NCBI GenBank assembly: GCA_000437755.1
Contig: FR900145.1
Coordinates: 51,871-115,870 of the forward strand
Reading direction: 5' to 3'
Source: Roseburia sp. CAG:303
GTDB taxonomy: Bacteria > Bacillota > Clostridia > Lachnospirales > Lachnospiraceae
Length of the DNA: 64,000 bases
In this document: positions 35,691 to 44,929 of the stretch, in pieces
How the letters are laid out: each line of letters opens with the position of its first letter
Position numbering within the stretch: the stretch's first letter is position 1
Made by a program: the position numbers and the translations under genes
Notes under the pieces: model-generated
Database searches by the model: none
Seen by the model: only the letters and a program-made list of their open reading frames with translations
What the model was told of the DNA's origin: nothing

Positions 35691-36706
35691 AAATCACTAC
35701 CTCCTGTGGATTCAAGAACGATGGCATGTGCAATTCCCGGAATGGACTGTCCTTCATTTGTGGAAACCGGGGAAAATAATGCACCCGTAGGAACAAACAG
35801 TACACGGTTCCAGACTTTTGTGCTGATGTTTTTCAGAATCAGGCTGCACAGCACGGAAGCGGAACAGCCGCATCCGCTTGCCCCGGCATGGGTGTCCTGA
35901 CGTTCGCAGTCGAAGATTTCCAGACCGCAGTCCATATGTTTTTCCGTGATATCAATGCCTTTTTCTTTTAAGAGATCCAGAAGAATCGTCTGACCGATAT
36001 AGCCGAGATCTCCTGTAATAATTTTGTCATAATTCTGTGGGCTGCGTTCAAAATCCGTAAGGTGGGTATAGATGGTGTCTGCGGCGGCAGGTGCCATGCA
36101 TGCCCCCATATTTTCCTTATCTTTACATCCAAAGTCCGTGATTTTGCCCGTGGTAACAGCGGAGATCTTTGCAACACCGCTATGCTTCCCTAATATGACA
36201 CCGCCCCCTCCGGTGACAGTCCATGTTGCAGAAAATTTCCGCTGTGTACCATATCCGAGCGGGAAACGGAACGATTTCTCAGCACTTGCGAAATGGCTGG
36301 AAGTCAGACATAATATATGTTCCGCATATCCGGCTGCGATGAATGCAGAGCCGAGGGAAAGGGATTCGCCCATGGTTGAACATGCACCGTACAATCCAAA
36401 TAACGGAATGTTTAATTCCTTTAGACCGAAAGAAGTTGCAATGAGCTGTCCTAACAGATCACCGGCAAAGATATACCGGATATCCTCCGGTTCCAGACCG
36501 GCATTTTTTATGGCAGTCTGTGCCGTCCGGAGCTGGAGCCTGCCTTCGGCATCTTCCCAGTTTTCCCCGCCAAACATAGGATCTTCCACGATTTCATCAA
36601 AAAGATCCGCAAGAGGTCCTTCCCCCTCTTTCTTCCCAACGACCGATGCATATCCCTGGATATATACCGGTTCTTCGTATGATAAACTTGCTTTTCCCAG
36701 ATACAT
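35687..36706 (-). CDS. spoVAD: Stage V sporulation protein AD
   Basis: 339 residues with a thiolase-like fold (YGACSTMGESLSLGSAFIAAGYAEHILCLTSSHF, SATWTVTGGGGVILG, HAGASGCGCSASVLCS). SpoVAD binds dipicolinic acid and is the soluble partner of the SpoVA channel, on the spore inner membrane. Lies between spoVAC (19-base gap) and spoVAE (4-base overlap). Confidence 0.95.
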   Translation of the reverse strand: MYLGKASLSYEEPVYIQGYASVVGKKEGEGPLADLFDEIVEDPMFGGENWEDAEGRLQLRTAQTAIKNAGLEPEDIRYIFAGDLLGQLIATSFGLKELNIPLFGLYGACSTMGESLSLGSAFIAAGYAEHILCLTSSHFASAEKSFRFPLGYGTQRKFSATWTVTGGGGVILGKHSGVAKISAVTTGKITDFGCKDKENMGACMAPAAADTIYTHLTDFERSPQNYDKIITGDLGYIGQTILLDLLKEKGIDITEKHMDCGLEIFDCERQDTHAGASGCGCSASVLCSLILKNISTKVWNRVLFVPTGALFSPVSTNEGQSIPGIAHAIVLESTGGSDL

Positions 36707-36725
36707 AATAACTCCTTCCTGTCAT

Positions 36726-37181
36726 TTATTTTTCAAAAAATGTCTGAAAAATCCAGTAAATAATCCCAAGGATCCAGCTGGACAGAATGCCGTAGAGAAC
36801 GACCGGGCCGGCGATGGAAAAGATACGGCAACCGACGCCGAATACCTGGCCTTCTTTCTGGAATTCGATGGCCGGAGATGCTACGGAATTGGCAAAACCC
36901 GTAATCGGAACAAGAGTTCCTGCACCCGCATATTTTGCCAGTTTGGAATATAGTCCGAGACCGGTCAGAATGACGGATAGAAGAATCAATACGAGCATTT
37001 CATAGTAACCCGCCGTTTCTTTCTTAAATCCCATGTTCTGGAAGAAATCCAGAAGAAACTGCCCAAGCAGACAGATCAGCCCGCCGATCCAGAAAGCGTT
37101 GAAAATATTTTTCCAGACATTCGTGACTGGTGTTACATTTTTTACATAGTTGTCATAATTATCCTTGATTTTTTTAGCCAT
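36726..37181 (-). CDS. spoVAC: Stage V sporulation protein AC
   Basis: 151 residues. A soluble N-terminus (KDNYDNYVKNVTPVTNVWKN) is followed by about four membrane segments, with GAGTLVPITGFANSVASPAIEFQKEG, the SpoVAC/AE signature. SpoVAC is the mechanosensitive channel subunit for calcium-dipicolinate. About 20 bases separate it from both neighbours. Confidence 0.95.
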   Translation of the reverse strand: MAKKIKDNYDNYVKNVTPVTNVWKNIFNAFWIGGLICLLGQFLLDFFQNMGFKKETAGYYEMLVLILLSVILTGLGLYSKLAKYAGAGTLVPITGFANSVASPAIEFQKEGQVFGVGCRIFSIAGPVVLYGILSSWILGIIYWIFQTFFEK

Positions 37182-37202
37182 TGTCAGTGTCCTTTCCTGA
37201 AA

Positions 37203-37634
37203 TTAAAACCAGTGTTTATAGAAGAAGAGAAGTGAACCGAGTGCTTTTCCGACTGCAAAACAGAGAATCAGGACTCCAAGTCCGTAATGAAGTCTTGCCC
37301 TTCGTCCAAGAACGGCTGTGACATTAAGACTTTCCGCAATCGAAACGGCGAGGGTACCTATGGCTATTCCGGTAAAACTTCCGAATAATATCAGGGGAAG
37401 CGGGTAAAAGGAGCGAAAGGAAAGAGAGACATCATACTGTTGGAAAAAATAGATACTATTTCCAAACATTCCGCCCCAGAATACCCAGGTTTCATAGGTT
37501 CTCATGGCATAACCGGTATGTGTTTTGTCCGCCATTCGCGGAAGAAGGCTTAAAGATGTAACCAGGGCAAATACACCCGCAGATACACCGAATCCTGCAC
37601 CGATCCCCGTAATAACCGATAATAAGAATGTCAT
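37203..37634 (-). CDS. spoVAB: Stage V sporulation protein AB
   Basis: 143 residues with four to five hydrophobic segments; matches SpoVAB (GIGAGFGVSAGVFALVTSLSLLPR, GGMFGNSIYFFQQYDVSL, GIAIGTLAVSIAESLNV). Its exact role in the dipicolinate channel is not known. Clostridium species commonly lack spoVAA and spoVAB, so their presence here is informative. Confidence 0.9.
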   Translation of the reverse strand: MTFLLSVITGIGAGFGVSAGVFALVTSLSLLPRMADKTHTGYAMRTYETWVFWGGMFGNSIYFFQQYDVSLSFRSFYPLPLILFGSFTGIAIGTLAVSIAESLNVTAVLGRRARLHYGLGVLILCFAVGKALGSLLFFYKHWF

Positions 37635-37643
37635 ACCTGCCTC

Positions 37644-38279
37644 CTACTGAACATCGATATGTTTGTTATTTCTTTTTACACCATCGATGAATGTGGTTTT
37701 AATATCATTTTCATATAAACGCATTTCAATTTCCAGAGGAGTCGGATCTCTCGACAGCTTCTTTTTTCCGAAATGATTGTAGAAGATGAGAATACCGCCG
37801 CCAAGACCAATCGAATAGCTGAATTCAAGCACGGTAAAGCCACTGCTCTCCTTTCCGGAGAAAAAGGTATAAATCTGTGAAAATACATTATGCACCTGGA
37901 CATCATTATTAAATGCCATAATGGTGAAGGCAGAGCCGAAAAATGTAATCAGGCAGATCAGGACAGTTTTTACCCGGATCATAGCCATCGAAGGTTTCTT
38001 TGCATTCTTTTCGATGATAAAGTCACAGCTGCCGAGATGAATCAGATTCGTCTCCGGATATTCAGCGGATATAATTTCAAATACCTTCAGTGCAGTGAAA
38101 ATAACCCGCTCATCTCTGTTTTTGCCGATATTTTTCCCCTTGAAAGAATATATTTTCAGGGCATTTATCTTACTCTGCAGGGTTTTATCCCGACACAGTA
38201 CGGTTGCGACATCGCTGATAATAACCTTATCACTTTCCACTTTGGTACTGTCATCAAAAAAGAGATATACATTTTCCAT
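37644..38279 (-). CDS. spoVAA: Stage V sporulation protein AA
   Basis: 211 residues. A soluble N-terminal domain (about 1-100) and two membrane segments, with GSAFTIMAFNNDVQVHNVF and FSYSIGLGGGILIFYNHFGKKKLSRDPTPLEIEMRLYEND broken across the last helix, the conserved SpoVAA end. First gene of the spoVA operon; AAAGGA lies before the ATG at 38279. Expected to be made in the forespore. Confidence 0.9.
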   Translation of the reverse strand: MENVYLFFDDSTKVESDKVIISDVATVLCRDKTLQSKINALKIYSFKGKNIGKNRDERVIFTALKVFEIISAEYPETNLIHLGSCDFIIEKNAKKPSMAMIRVKTVLICLITFFGSAFTIMAFNNDVQVHNVFSQIYTFFSGKESSGFTVLEFSYSIGLGGGILIFYNHFGKKKLSRDPTPLEIEMRLYENDIKTTFIDGVKRNNKHIDVQ

Positions 38280-38325
38280 GGTGTAAAATCCTTTCTCAAA
38301 ATAAAATGTAAAAACCTTTCAAAAC

Positions 38326-38355
38326 TATTATTTTCCAATCTTAAAATTTTATACA
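38326..38355 (-). promoter_or_regulatory. Candidate sigma-G promoter of the spoVA operon
   Basis: Read on the minus strand: TGTATA (38355-38350), 17-bp spacer, AATAATA (38332-38326). This resembles the forespore sigma-G pattern (TGAATA, 17-18 bp, CATAMTA), and spoVA is a known sigma-G operon in Bacillus. Confidence 0.45.
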
Positions 38356-38403
38356 AAAATCGTATAAGAAAAAAAATATGAACCATAATTTAAAAGACCA
38401 TGG

Positions 38404-38461
38404 ATAATTGCGAAATGCTTAATTTATAAATATATATGCAAATTATGAATTTCGCAATTAT
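38404..38461. repeat. Short (58-bp) copy of the palindromic repeat family
   Basis: Perfect 13-bp terminal inverted repeats ATAATTGCGAAAT (38404-38416) and ATTTCGCAATTAT (38449-38461). The inner sequence (GCTTAA...ATATGCAAAT) also matches the 1780-1980 element, so it looks like an internal-deletion derivative. Imperfect flanking direct repeats: TTAAAAGACCATGG before and TTAAAGATTATGG after. Confidence 0.65.
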
Positions 38462-38501
38462 TAAAGATTATGGTGCAGAAGCCAAAAAATAGAATTAATG
38501 C

Positions 38502-38530
38502 TTTAAAAACCGCGATGAATTTGGTATAAT
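38502..38530 (+). promoter_or_regulatory. Promoter of the penicillin-binding protein gene
   Basis: TTTAAA at 38502-38507, 17-bp spacer, TATAAT at 38525-38530. Confidence 0.6.
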
Positions 38531-38552
38531 AATATGATGCCAGATGTTTGCG

Positions 38553-38569
38553 GAATTGCGAAGCAATTC
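38553..38569. repeat. Mini-palindrome with the same AATTGCGAA core
   Basis: GAATTGC-GAA-GCAATTC, perfect 7-bp arms, in the leader of the penicillin-binding protein gene; another AGAATTGCGAAAA follows at 38593. Probably further remnants of the repeat family. Confidence 0.5.
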
Positions 38570-38623
38570 GTAATTGTTCTGGGTTAAATGACAGAATTGC
38601 GAAAAGCAGGAAAGGATATAAAC

Positions 38624-41161
38624 ATGGATTACAGTAAGAATGGCATTGTAAAGAAACATAAATTACTGGTATCATCCGGCAGGAGAATTTCGACGAAGCT
38701 GGTCATCAATATTTTTCGGATTTTTATGCTTTTTCTGCTGCTGATAGGTGCAGCAGGAGTTTCTCTGGGGCTGGGTGTTGTCAGTGGAATACTGGAAGAG
38801 ACGCCGGAAGTAGAACAGATAAGTATTGCACCGTCCGGTGTATCGACTACGGTATACGACAGTGAAGGAAATGAGATTGAGAAGCTTGTAGCGAGCGGTT
38901 CCAACCGAATTCCGGTTACATTGGATAAAGTACCGGACTGTCTGCAGAAAGCATTCGTCAGCATAGAGGACGAACGTTTTTATGAACATAACGGTATTGA
39001 TACCAAAGGTATTTTAAGAGCGGGAGCTTCTTTCTTTATGAATGGGGATATGCAGGGTGCAAGTACCATTACCCAGCAGCTCTTAAAGAATAATGTATTT
39101 GCAAACGGAGGAAGCGAATCTTCCTTTGGCGAACTGGTTAAGCGAAAGGTGCAGGAGCAGTATCTTGCGGTGGAACTGGAGAAGAACCAGTCCAAAGCGG
39201 TTATTCTGGAAAATTACCTGAATACCATCAACCTCGGAGCAGGCTGTTATGGTGTACAGGCTGCTTCAAAGAGATACTTTAATAAAGATGTGTCAGAGCT
39301 GACGATTTCCGAAAGTGCGGTTATTGCGGCGATTACACAGAATCCGACCAAATATAATCCGATTAACCACCCGGAGGAGAATGTAAAGAGACGGGAAAAA
39401 GTACTTAATAATATGAAGAAAAACGGATATATCACGGAAGAGGAGTATCAGGAAGCAATAGCCGATGCGGTGTATGACAGAATACAGACTGTCAGTGTAG
39501 AGAGTGAACAGGACAGCACACCGTATTCCTATTTTGTAGATGAACTGATTTCACAGCTCCTTACGGATTTACAGAAGCAGAAAGGATATACTTACGAACA
39601 GGCATCCAACCTTTTATACAGTGGTGGGTTAAGTATTTATTCCACGCAGGATCCGCAGATTCAGGAGATCTGTGACAGGGAAACATCCGATCCGGACAAT
39701 TATCCGGGAAATGTATATTATTCCTTCGACTGGAAATGGTCCGTACAGCGGGCAGACGGAACAACGGAGAACTATTCCAATGTGGATTTGACCTATTATT
39801 ATAAGAATCTTCTGGGACAGTCGGATTTCAAGCTGATTTACTCGGAGAAAGAAGATATTCAGAACTGTATTGACGGCTTTAAGGCTGCGTACACAAAGGA
39901 CGGCGATGTGAGTCTGGGAGAAACCATCATGTATTCCCTTCAGCCGCAGGTATCCTTTACGGTGATGGATCAGAAGACGGGATATATCAAAGCGATCGTA
40001 GGAGGAAGAGGTGAGAAGGAAACGAGTCTTTCCCTGAACCGTGCGACACATTCCCCAAGACAGCCGGGTTCCTGTTTCAAGGTGCTGGCAGCTTTTGCAC
40101 CGGCACTGGATGCGTGTGATATGTCACTGGCGACTGTATACAACGATGCCCCGTTTAATTATTCCAACGGAAGACCGGTACAGAACTGGTACAAATCTTA
40201 CTGGGGATTAAATACCATCAGGCATGCTATCGAGCAGTCCATGAACATCGTAGCGGTAAGAGCCATTACGGATGTGACACCGGAACTTGCCTATGAATAT
40301 CTGCTGAATTTCGGATTTACCACACTGGTAGGTGAGGATGATGCGGACAATTACGGTGGTGCAAATGATGTGACACAGGCAACGGCACTCGGCGGTCTGA
40401 CCAAAGGTGTATACAATGAAGAACTGACTGCCGCATATGCAGCCATTGCAAACGGTGGAACTTATATTGAGCCGGTGTACTATACCAAAGTAACGGACAG
40501 CAACGGAAGAGTAATTTTAGAGGCAAATCCGCAGACACGTCAGGTTCTTGACGAAGATACGGCATATCTTTTAACCAATGCCATGCATGATGTAGTAACC
40601 GAAGGTACTGGTAAACTGGCAAATATTGACAATCAGTATGTGTCAGGAAAGACAGGTACATCTTCCGACGATTATGATATCTGGTTCTCCGGATATACGA
40701 ATTATCTGACGGCAAGTATCTGGTCAGGATTTGATGAGAATACGGATATTACAAAATATTGTGGAAATACAAGTTACCATAACAGACTCTGGAGTAAAAT
40801 CATGAAGGAAATCCATGATGTTAAGGGATATACCTATGAAGAGCCGGAGAAACCGGATACGGTTGTGCAGGCGAATGTATGTACTTCCTGCGGATATCTG
40901 GCGATCGACGGTGTGTGCGATTCCGTAAAGACGGAATACTTCAGTTCAAAGACCATACCGACGGAAAGCTGTAAGTGCCATATTAAATACACGATCTGTA
41001 CGGTATCCGGAAAGCTGGCAGGAGAGCATTGCCCACAGGATGTTCTGGAAACAAGAATTTATCAGACGACCTTCCAGGGTAAAAACAGTTATGACAAAGA
41101 TGCGGTATACGCATTGCCGTCAGAAATTCAGAATGGAATTTGTATTATTCATACACAGTGA
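38624..41161 (+). CDS. Class A penicillin-binding protein (bifunctional peptidoglycan synthase)
   Basis: 845 residues. A cytoplasmic N-terminus and one membrane segment (about 27-55) precede the GT51 glycosyltransferase domain (SIEDERFYEHNG, QGASTITQQLLKN, EQYLAVELEKNQSK). The transpeptidase domain follows, with active-site serine in PGSCFK, SMN and KTGTSSDD. It polymerises and cross-links peptidoglycan outside the membrane. The last 90 residues form a cysteine-rich extension with six cysteines (CTSCGYLAIDGVC, ESCKCHIKYTIC). The start at 38624 has AGGAAAGG eight bases before; the upstream in-frame ATG at 38588 lies in repeat-derived sequence and has no ribosome-binding site. Confidence 0.95.
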   Translation: MDYSKNGIVKKHKLLVSSGRRISTKLVINIFRIFMLFLLLIGAAGVSLGLGVVSGILEETPEVEQISIAPSGVSTTVYDSEGNEIEKLVASGSNRIPVTLDKVPDCLQKAFVSIEDERFYEHNGIDTKGILRAGASFFMNGDMQGASTITQQLLKNNVFANGGSESSFGELVKRKVQEQYLAVELEKNQSKAVILENYLNTINLGAGCYGVQAASKRYFNKDVSELTISESAVIAAITQNPTKYNPINHPEENVKRREKVLNNMKKNGYITEEEYQEAIADAVYDRIQTVSVESEQDSTPYSYFVDELISQLLTDLQKQKGYTYEQASNLLYSGGLSIYSTQDPQIQEICDRETSDPDNYPGNVYYSFDWKWSVQRADGTTENYSNVDLTYYYKNLLGQSDFKLIYSEKEDIQNCIDGFKAAYTKDGDVSLGETIMYSLQPQVSFTVMDQKTGYIKAIVGGRGEKETSLSLNRATHSPRQPGSCFKVLAAFAPALDACDMSLATVYNDAPFNYSNGRPVQNWYKSYWGLNTIRHAIEQSMNIVAVRAITDVTPELAYEYLLNFGFTTLVGEDDADNYGGANDVTQATALGGLTKGVYNEELTAAYAAIANGGTYIEPVYYTKVTDSNGRVILEANPQTRQVLDEDTAYLLTNAMHDVVTEGTGKLANIDNQYVSGKTGTSSDDYDIWFSGYTNYLTASIWSGFDENTDITKYCGNTSYHNRLWSKIMKEIHDVKGYTYEEPEKPDTVVQANVCTSCGYLAIDGVCDSVKTEYFSSKTIPTESCKCHIKYTICTVSGKLAGEHCPQDVLETRIYQTTFQGKNSYDKDAVYALPSEIQNGICIIHTQ

Positions 41162-41173
41162 TGAGGATAAAAA

Positions 41174-41812
41174 ATGTACAGGATTTTATATGAAGAAACA
41201 CAGGCTGAAATAGTGGAGAAAAAGTCCCGGTTCATTGCATATCTGAAACCGGTACATTCCGAAGAGGAAGCAGCTTCCTTTATTGAGGGCGTAAAGAAAA
41301 AGCACTGGGATGCCAGGCATAACTGTTCGGCGATCGTCATAGGACGTAATAATGAATTTACCAGATGCAGTGATGATGGCGAACCGGCCGGAACCGCCGG
41401 CAAGCCGATGCTCGATGTGCTGCTTAATGAGCAGGTGCATGACATGGCAGTGGTGGTTACGAGATATTTCGGCGGTGTCCTGCTCGGAACGGGTGGACTG
41501 GTCAGAGCCTACCAGGGAGCGGTCAAGGCAGCATTGGAACAGGCGAAAATACTGGAAAAATATGCTGGTTATCTACTGGTCATACGCACTGATTATAACG
41601 GACTCGGGAAGATCCAGTATCTTGCCGCAAAACAGGGAGCATTTATTCTGGATACAAGATATAGTGAAGATGTCATAATGCGAATTGTGGCAAAATCCGA
41701 GGATACGGATGGATTCTTAAAGAAGATACAGGAGGCGACTGGCGGCCAGGCATCGGTCGGAAAGTCGGAAGAACTGTTTTTTGGACTTCTCGACGGGGAA
41801 GTCATTATGTAA
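41174..41812 (+). CDS. YigZ/IMPACT family protein
   Basis: 212 residues. The N-terminal UPF0029 domain has the family hallmark VTRYFGGVLLGTGGLVRAYQGAVKAAL (split across residues about 95-121) plus DDGEPAGTAGKPML; the C-terminal half is the ferredoxin-like DUF1949 domain. Eukaryotic IMPACT regulates GCN2 signalling; the bacterial function is not settled. Follows the penicillin-binding protein gene by 12 bases and is probably co-transcribed. Confidence 0.93.
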   Translation: MYRILYEETQAEIVEKKSRFIAYLKPVHSEEEAASFIEGVKKKHWDARHNCSAIVIGRNNEFTRCSDDGEPAGTAGKPMLDVLLNEQVHDMAVVVTRYFGGVLLGTGGLVRAYQGAVKAALEQAKILEKYAGYLLVIRTDYNGLGKIQYLAAKQGAFILDTRYSEDVIMRIVAKSEDTDGFLKKIQEATGGQASVGKSEELFFGLLDGEVIM

Positions 41813-41872
41813 ATTTGGTTATATTGTAGCTGAATGAAAAAATATTTTTTTCTGATTTGTGGAAAAAAAATA

Positions 41873-41900
41873 TTGTAATTAAGTGAAAATGTGGTAAACT
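41873..41900 (+). promoter_or_regulatory. Candidate promoter of typA
   Basis: TTGTAA at 41873-41878, 16-bp spacer, TAAACT at 41895-41900. Confidence 0.45.
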
Positions 41901-41945
41901 TGTCACGTTGACCTGAAGATTAAATTAGAATTAGAGGAAATCAAG

Positions 41946-43793
41946 ATGAAGACAAAGAGAGAAGACATTAGAAATATTGCAATTATTGCCCATGTTGATC
42001 ACGGTAAGACAACTCTGGTAGATGAATTGTTAAAACAGAGCGGTGTATTCAGAGAAAATCAGGAAGTGGCAGAACGAGTAATGGATTCCAATGACATTGA
42101 ACGTGAAAGAGGAATTACAATTCTGTCAAAGAATACAGCAGTTCATTATAAGGGAACCAAGATTAATATTATCGACACACCGGGACATGCGGACTTCGGC
42201 GGAGAAGTAGAGCGTGTACTTAAGATGGTAAATGGTGTAGTACTTGTAGTAGATGCATTTGAAGGTGCAATGCCTCAGACAAAATTCGTGTTAAAGAAAG
42301 CCCTTGAATTAGATCTGCCGGTTATTGTCTGCATCAATAAAATCGATCGTCCGGAAGCAAGACCGACAGAAGTAATAGATGAAGTTCTTGAGTTATTCCT
42401 GGAACTTGATGCATCTGAAGAACAGTTAGATTGTCCGTTCGTATATGCATCCGCAAAATCAGGATATGCCATGGTAGAACTTGATGACGAGCATAAGGAT
42501 ATGCAGCCGTTATTTGAAACAATCGTAAATTATATCCCGGCACCGGAAGGAGATCCGGATGCAGATATACAGTTATTAATCAGTACCATTGATTATAACG
42601 AATATGTAGGACGTATCGGTATCGGTAAGATTGATAACGGTACACTCAAGGTAAACCAGGAAGTCATGATGGTAAATGCACATGATCCTGAGAAACAGAA
42701 GAGAGTAAAGATCAATAAGCTGTACGAATTTGACGGACTGGCAAAGGTAGAAGTAAACGAGGCAACCATCGGTGCAATCGTTGCGGTTTCCGGTATTGCA
42801 GATATTCATATTGGTGATACCATCTGTTCCGTGGACAATCCGGTTGCAATTCCGTTCCAGAAGATTTCAGAGCCGACCATTGCCATGCAGTTCATGGTAA
42901 ATGACAGTCCGCTGGCAGGGCAGGAAGGTAAATTTGTTACTTCCAGACATCTGCGTGACCGTCTGTTCCGTGAATTAAATACGGATGTCAGCCTTCGTGT
43001 GGAAGAAACAGAGAATGCGGACAGCTTTAAGGTATCTGGAAGAGGAGAACTTCACTTATCCGTATTAATCGAGAACATGCGAAGAGAAGGATTTGAATTT
43101 GCAGTCAGCAAGGCAGAGGTTCTTTACAAGACAGATGAGAGAGGGGCAAAATTAGAGCCTATGGAACTGGCTTATATTGATGTGCCGGAAGAATTCTCAG
43201 GAAATGTTATCCAGAAGTTAACTCAGAGAAAGGGCGAACTCCAGGGGATGTCTATGTCAAATGGCGGATATACAAGACTTGAGTTTTCTATTCCATCCAG
43301 GGGATTAATCGGATACCGTGGTGAATTCATGACAGATACAAAGGGAAATGGTATCATCAATACTATTTTTGATGGATATGGTCCGTTCAAGGGAGAGATC
43401 CAGTACAGAAAACAGGGTTCCATCATTGCATTCGAGTCAGGCGAAAGTATTACTTACGGTCTGTTTAATGCACAGGAAAGAGGAACACTCTTTATCGGAC
43501 CTGGCGAGAAGGTATATTCTGGAATGGTAATCGGACAGACAGGTAAGGCAGAAGACGTGGAAGTAAATGTATGTAAGAAGAAACAGCTTACCAATACAAG
43601 AGCATCCGGTTCGGATGATGCATTAAAGCTTGTTCCGCCTAAGGTAATGAGTCTGGAACAGTGCCTTGAATTTATCGACACAGATGAGCTTCTTGAGATT
43701 ACACCAAAGACACTCAGAATCCGTAAGAAGATTCTTGATCCGACCATGAGAAAGAGAGCATTCATCAGAAAACAGCAGATGGCAAATAATTAA
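41946..43793 (+). CDS. typA: Ribosome-associated GTPase TypA/BipA
   Basis: 615 residues, normal length. Translational GTPase of the EF-G/LepA group, acting on ribosome assembly and stress or cold adaptation. G1 [11 protein letters not shown]2 switch ERGITI, G3 [15 protein letters not shown]4 NKIDRP, G5 near SAKSGYA. Domain II, an EF-G-like domain V and the TypA-specific C-terminal domain follow ([17 protein letters not shown]). Start has AGAGGAAA. Single gene followed by a strong terminator. Confidence 0.97.
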   Translation: MKTKREDIRNIAIIAHVDHGKTTLVDELLKQSGVFRENQEVAERVMDSNDIERERGITILSKNTAVHYKGTKINIIDTPGHADFGGEVERVLKMVNGVVLVVDAFEGAMPQTKFVLKKALELDLPVIVCINKIDRPEARPTEVIDEVLELFLELDASEEQLDCPFVYASAKSGYAMVELDDEHKDMQPLFETIVNYIPAPEGDPDADIQLLISTIDYNEYVGRIGIGKIDNGTLKVNQEVMMVNAHDPEKQKRVKINKLYEFDGLAKVEVNEATIGAIVAVSGIADIHIGDTICSVDNPVAIPFQKISEPTIAMQFMVNDSPLAGQEGKFVTSRHLRDRLFRELNTDVSLRVEETENADSFKVSGRGELHLSVLIENMRREGFEFAVSKAEVLYKTDERGAKLEPMELAYIDVPEEFSGNVIQKLTQRKGELQGMSMSNGGYTRLEFSIPSRGLIGYRGEFMTDTKGNGIINTIFDGYGPFKGEIQYRKQGSIIAFESGESITYGLFNAQERGTLFIGPGEKVYSGMVIGQTGKAEDVEVNVCKKKQLTNTRASGSDDALKLVPPKVMSLEQCLEFIDTDELLEITPKTLRIRKKILDPTMRKRAFIRKQQMANN

Positions 43794-43801
43794 TTTATAT
43801 A

Positions 43802-43827
43802 AGGGCAGAGAGATCTGCCCTGTTTTA
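43802..43827 (+). terminator. typA terminator
   Basis: Perfect 8-bp stem AGGGCAGA / TCTGCCCT, GAGA tetraloop, then GTTTTAAT. Confidence 0.85.
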
Positions 43828-43850
43828 ATATCAGAAAAGGAGATTTTATT

Positions 43851-44762
43851 ATGAAATATCAGGCATATTTATTTGTACATTTTATTGGAGAAGGAGAAAA
43901 CGGGGAACAGATTTATTTTTCAGTCAGCAGGGACGGACTGCACTGGAAGGATCTGAATAACGGAAAGCCGGTAATTGTAAGTCAGGTTGGGGAGAAAGGG
44001 CTGAGAGATCCTTTCATACTGAGAAACCGCCTGGACGGAAAATTCTATATCATAGCAACCGACCTTTGTATACACGCAGGCAAGGGATGGGGAATTGCAC
44101 AGTACGAAGGCAGCAGAAATCTTATGGTCATGTCATCGGAGAACCTGACGGACTGGAGCAGTCCGGAAGCCGTAGAACTTGCGATTCCACAGGCGGGATG
44201 TCTGTGGGCACCGGAAGCTGTCTATGATGAAAAGACAGGAGATTATCTCACTTACTGGGCATCCATGGTAAAATGCGAAGGTGAGGAAGAGGCAAAGCAG
44301 AGAATCTATGCGGCAAGAACAAAGGATTTTAAGCAGTTTACAGAACCTTTTGTATATCTGGAGCGTAAAAACCATGTCATCGATACGACCATGATCGAAA
44401 ATGACGGAGTTTATTACCGTTTTTCCAAAGATGAAACTACTAAAAACATCATAGCGGATAAGAGCCGGGATGTGGGAAGTCTCGATTTTGAAGAATTGCC
44501 TGTGCCGGAAGTGAATAAATTAAAAGGAGTGGAAGGACCGCTCTGCTTCCCGTTCAATGACAGGGAAGAATACTGCCTGATGGTGGATCAGTTTGCAACG
44601 GACGCAGGATATCTGCCGATCGTAACAAGTGATATGGCATCCGGAGTGTTCCGTGTGCTGGACAAATCCGAGTATGATATGGGACAGACAAAGAAAAGAC
44701 ATGGAAGTGTCCTGAATATCACGGAAGAAGAATACCAGAAGCTTTGTGAAAAATTTTTATAA
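43851..44762 (+). CDS. Small GH43-like glycosidase, cytoplasmic
   Basis: 303 residues with the five-bladed propeller pattern of family GH43. Candidate catalytic triad: Asp53 in GLRDPFIL, Asp178 in VIDTTMIE, Glu228 in VEGPLCF; AGCLWAPEAVYDEKTGDYLTYWAS is the second-blade hallmark. Such enzymes are usually alpha-L-arabinofuranosidases or beta-xylosidases. No signal peptide. AAAAGGAG precedes the ATG. Not in an operon, but the substrate class agrees with the PL11 and GH36-GH43 enzymes elsewhere in the window. Exact specificity unknown. Confidence 0.82.
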   Translation: MKYQAYLFVHFIGEGENGEQIYFSVSRDGLHWKDLNNGKPVIVSQVGEKGLRDPFILRNRLDGKFYIIATDLCIHAGKGWGIAQYEGSRNLMVMSSENLTDWSSPEAVELAIPQAGCLWAPEAVYDEKTGDYLTYWASMVKCEGEEEAKQRIYAARTKDFKQFTEPFVYLERKNHVIDTTMIENDGVYYRFSKDETTKNIIADKSRDVGSLDFEELPVPEVNKLKGVEGPLCFPFNDREEYCLMVDQFATDAGYLPIVTSDMASGVFRVLDKSEYDMGQTKKRHGSVLNITEEEYQKLCEKFL

Positions 44763-44929
44763 AAATTTGAAAAAAGTTGTTCTAAAATTCATTTTTTATG
44801 CATATGATTATAAAGAGAAATAATTAAAACACCGGCCTGCTTAAACATTGATTGCAGAATTATGGTGAGAGAGTCAGGAAACCTGATATCCTGATGATAA
44901 GGGTCATATTAAGAAGGGAGAAAATACCA

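Noticed and set aside
35283..35900. Long plus-strand reading frame opposite spoVAE and spoVAD
   Set aside because: It runs antisense through two well-conserved spoVA genes and has no recognisable protein features.
38588..38623. Upstream in-frame ATG for the penicillin-binding protein
   Set aside because: It lies in repeat-derived sequence and has no Shine-Dalgarno; ATG 38624 has AGGAAAGG at good distance and gives a normal N-terminus.
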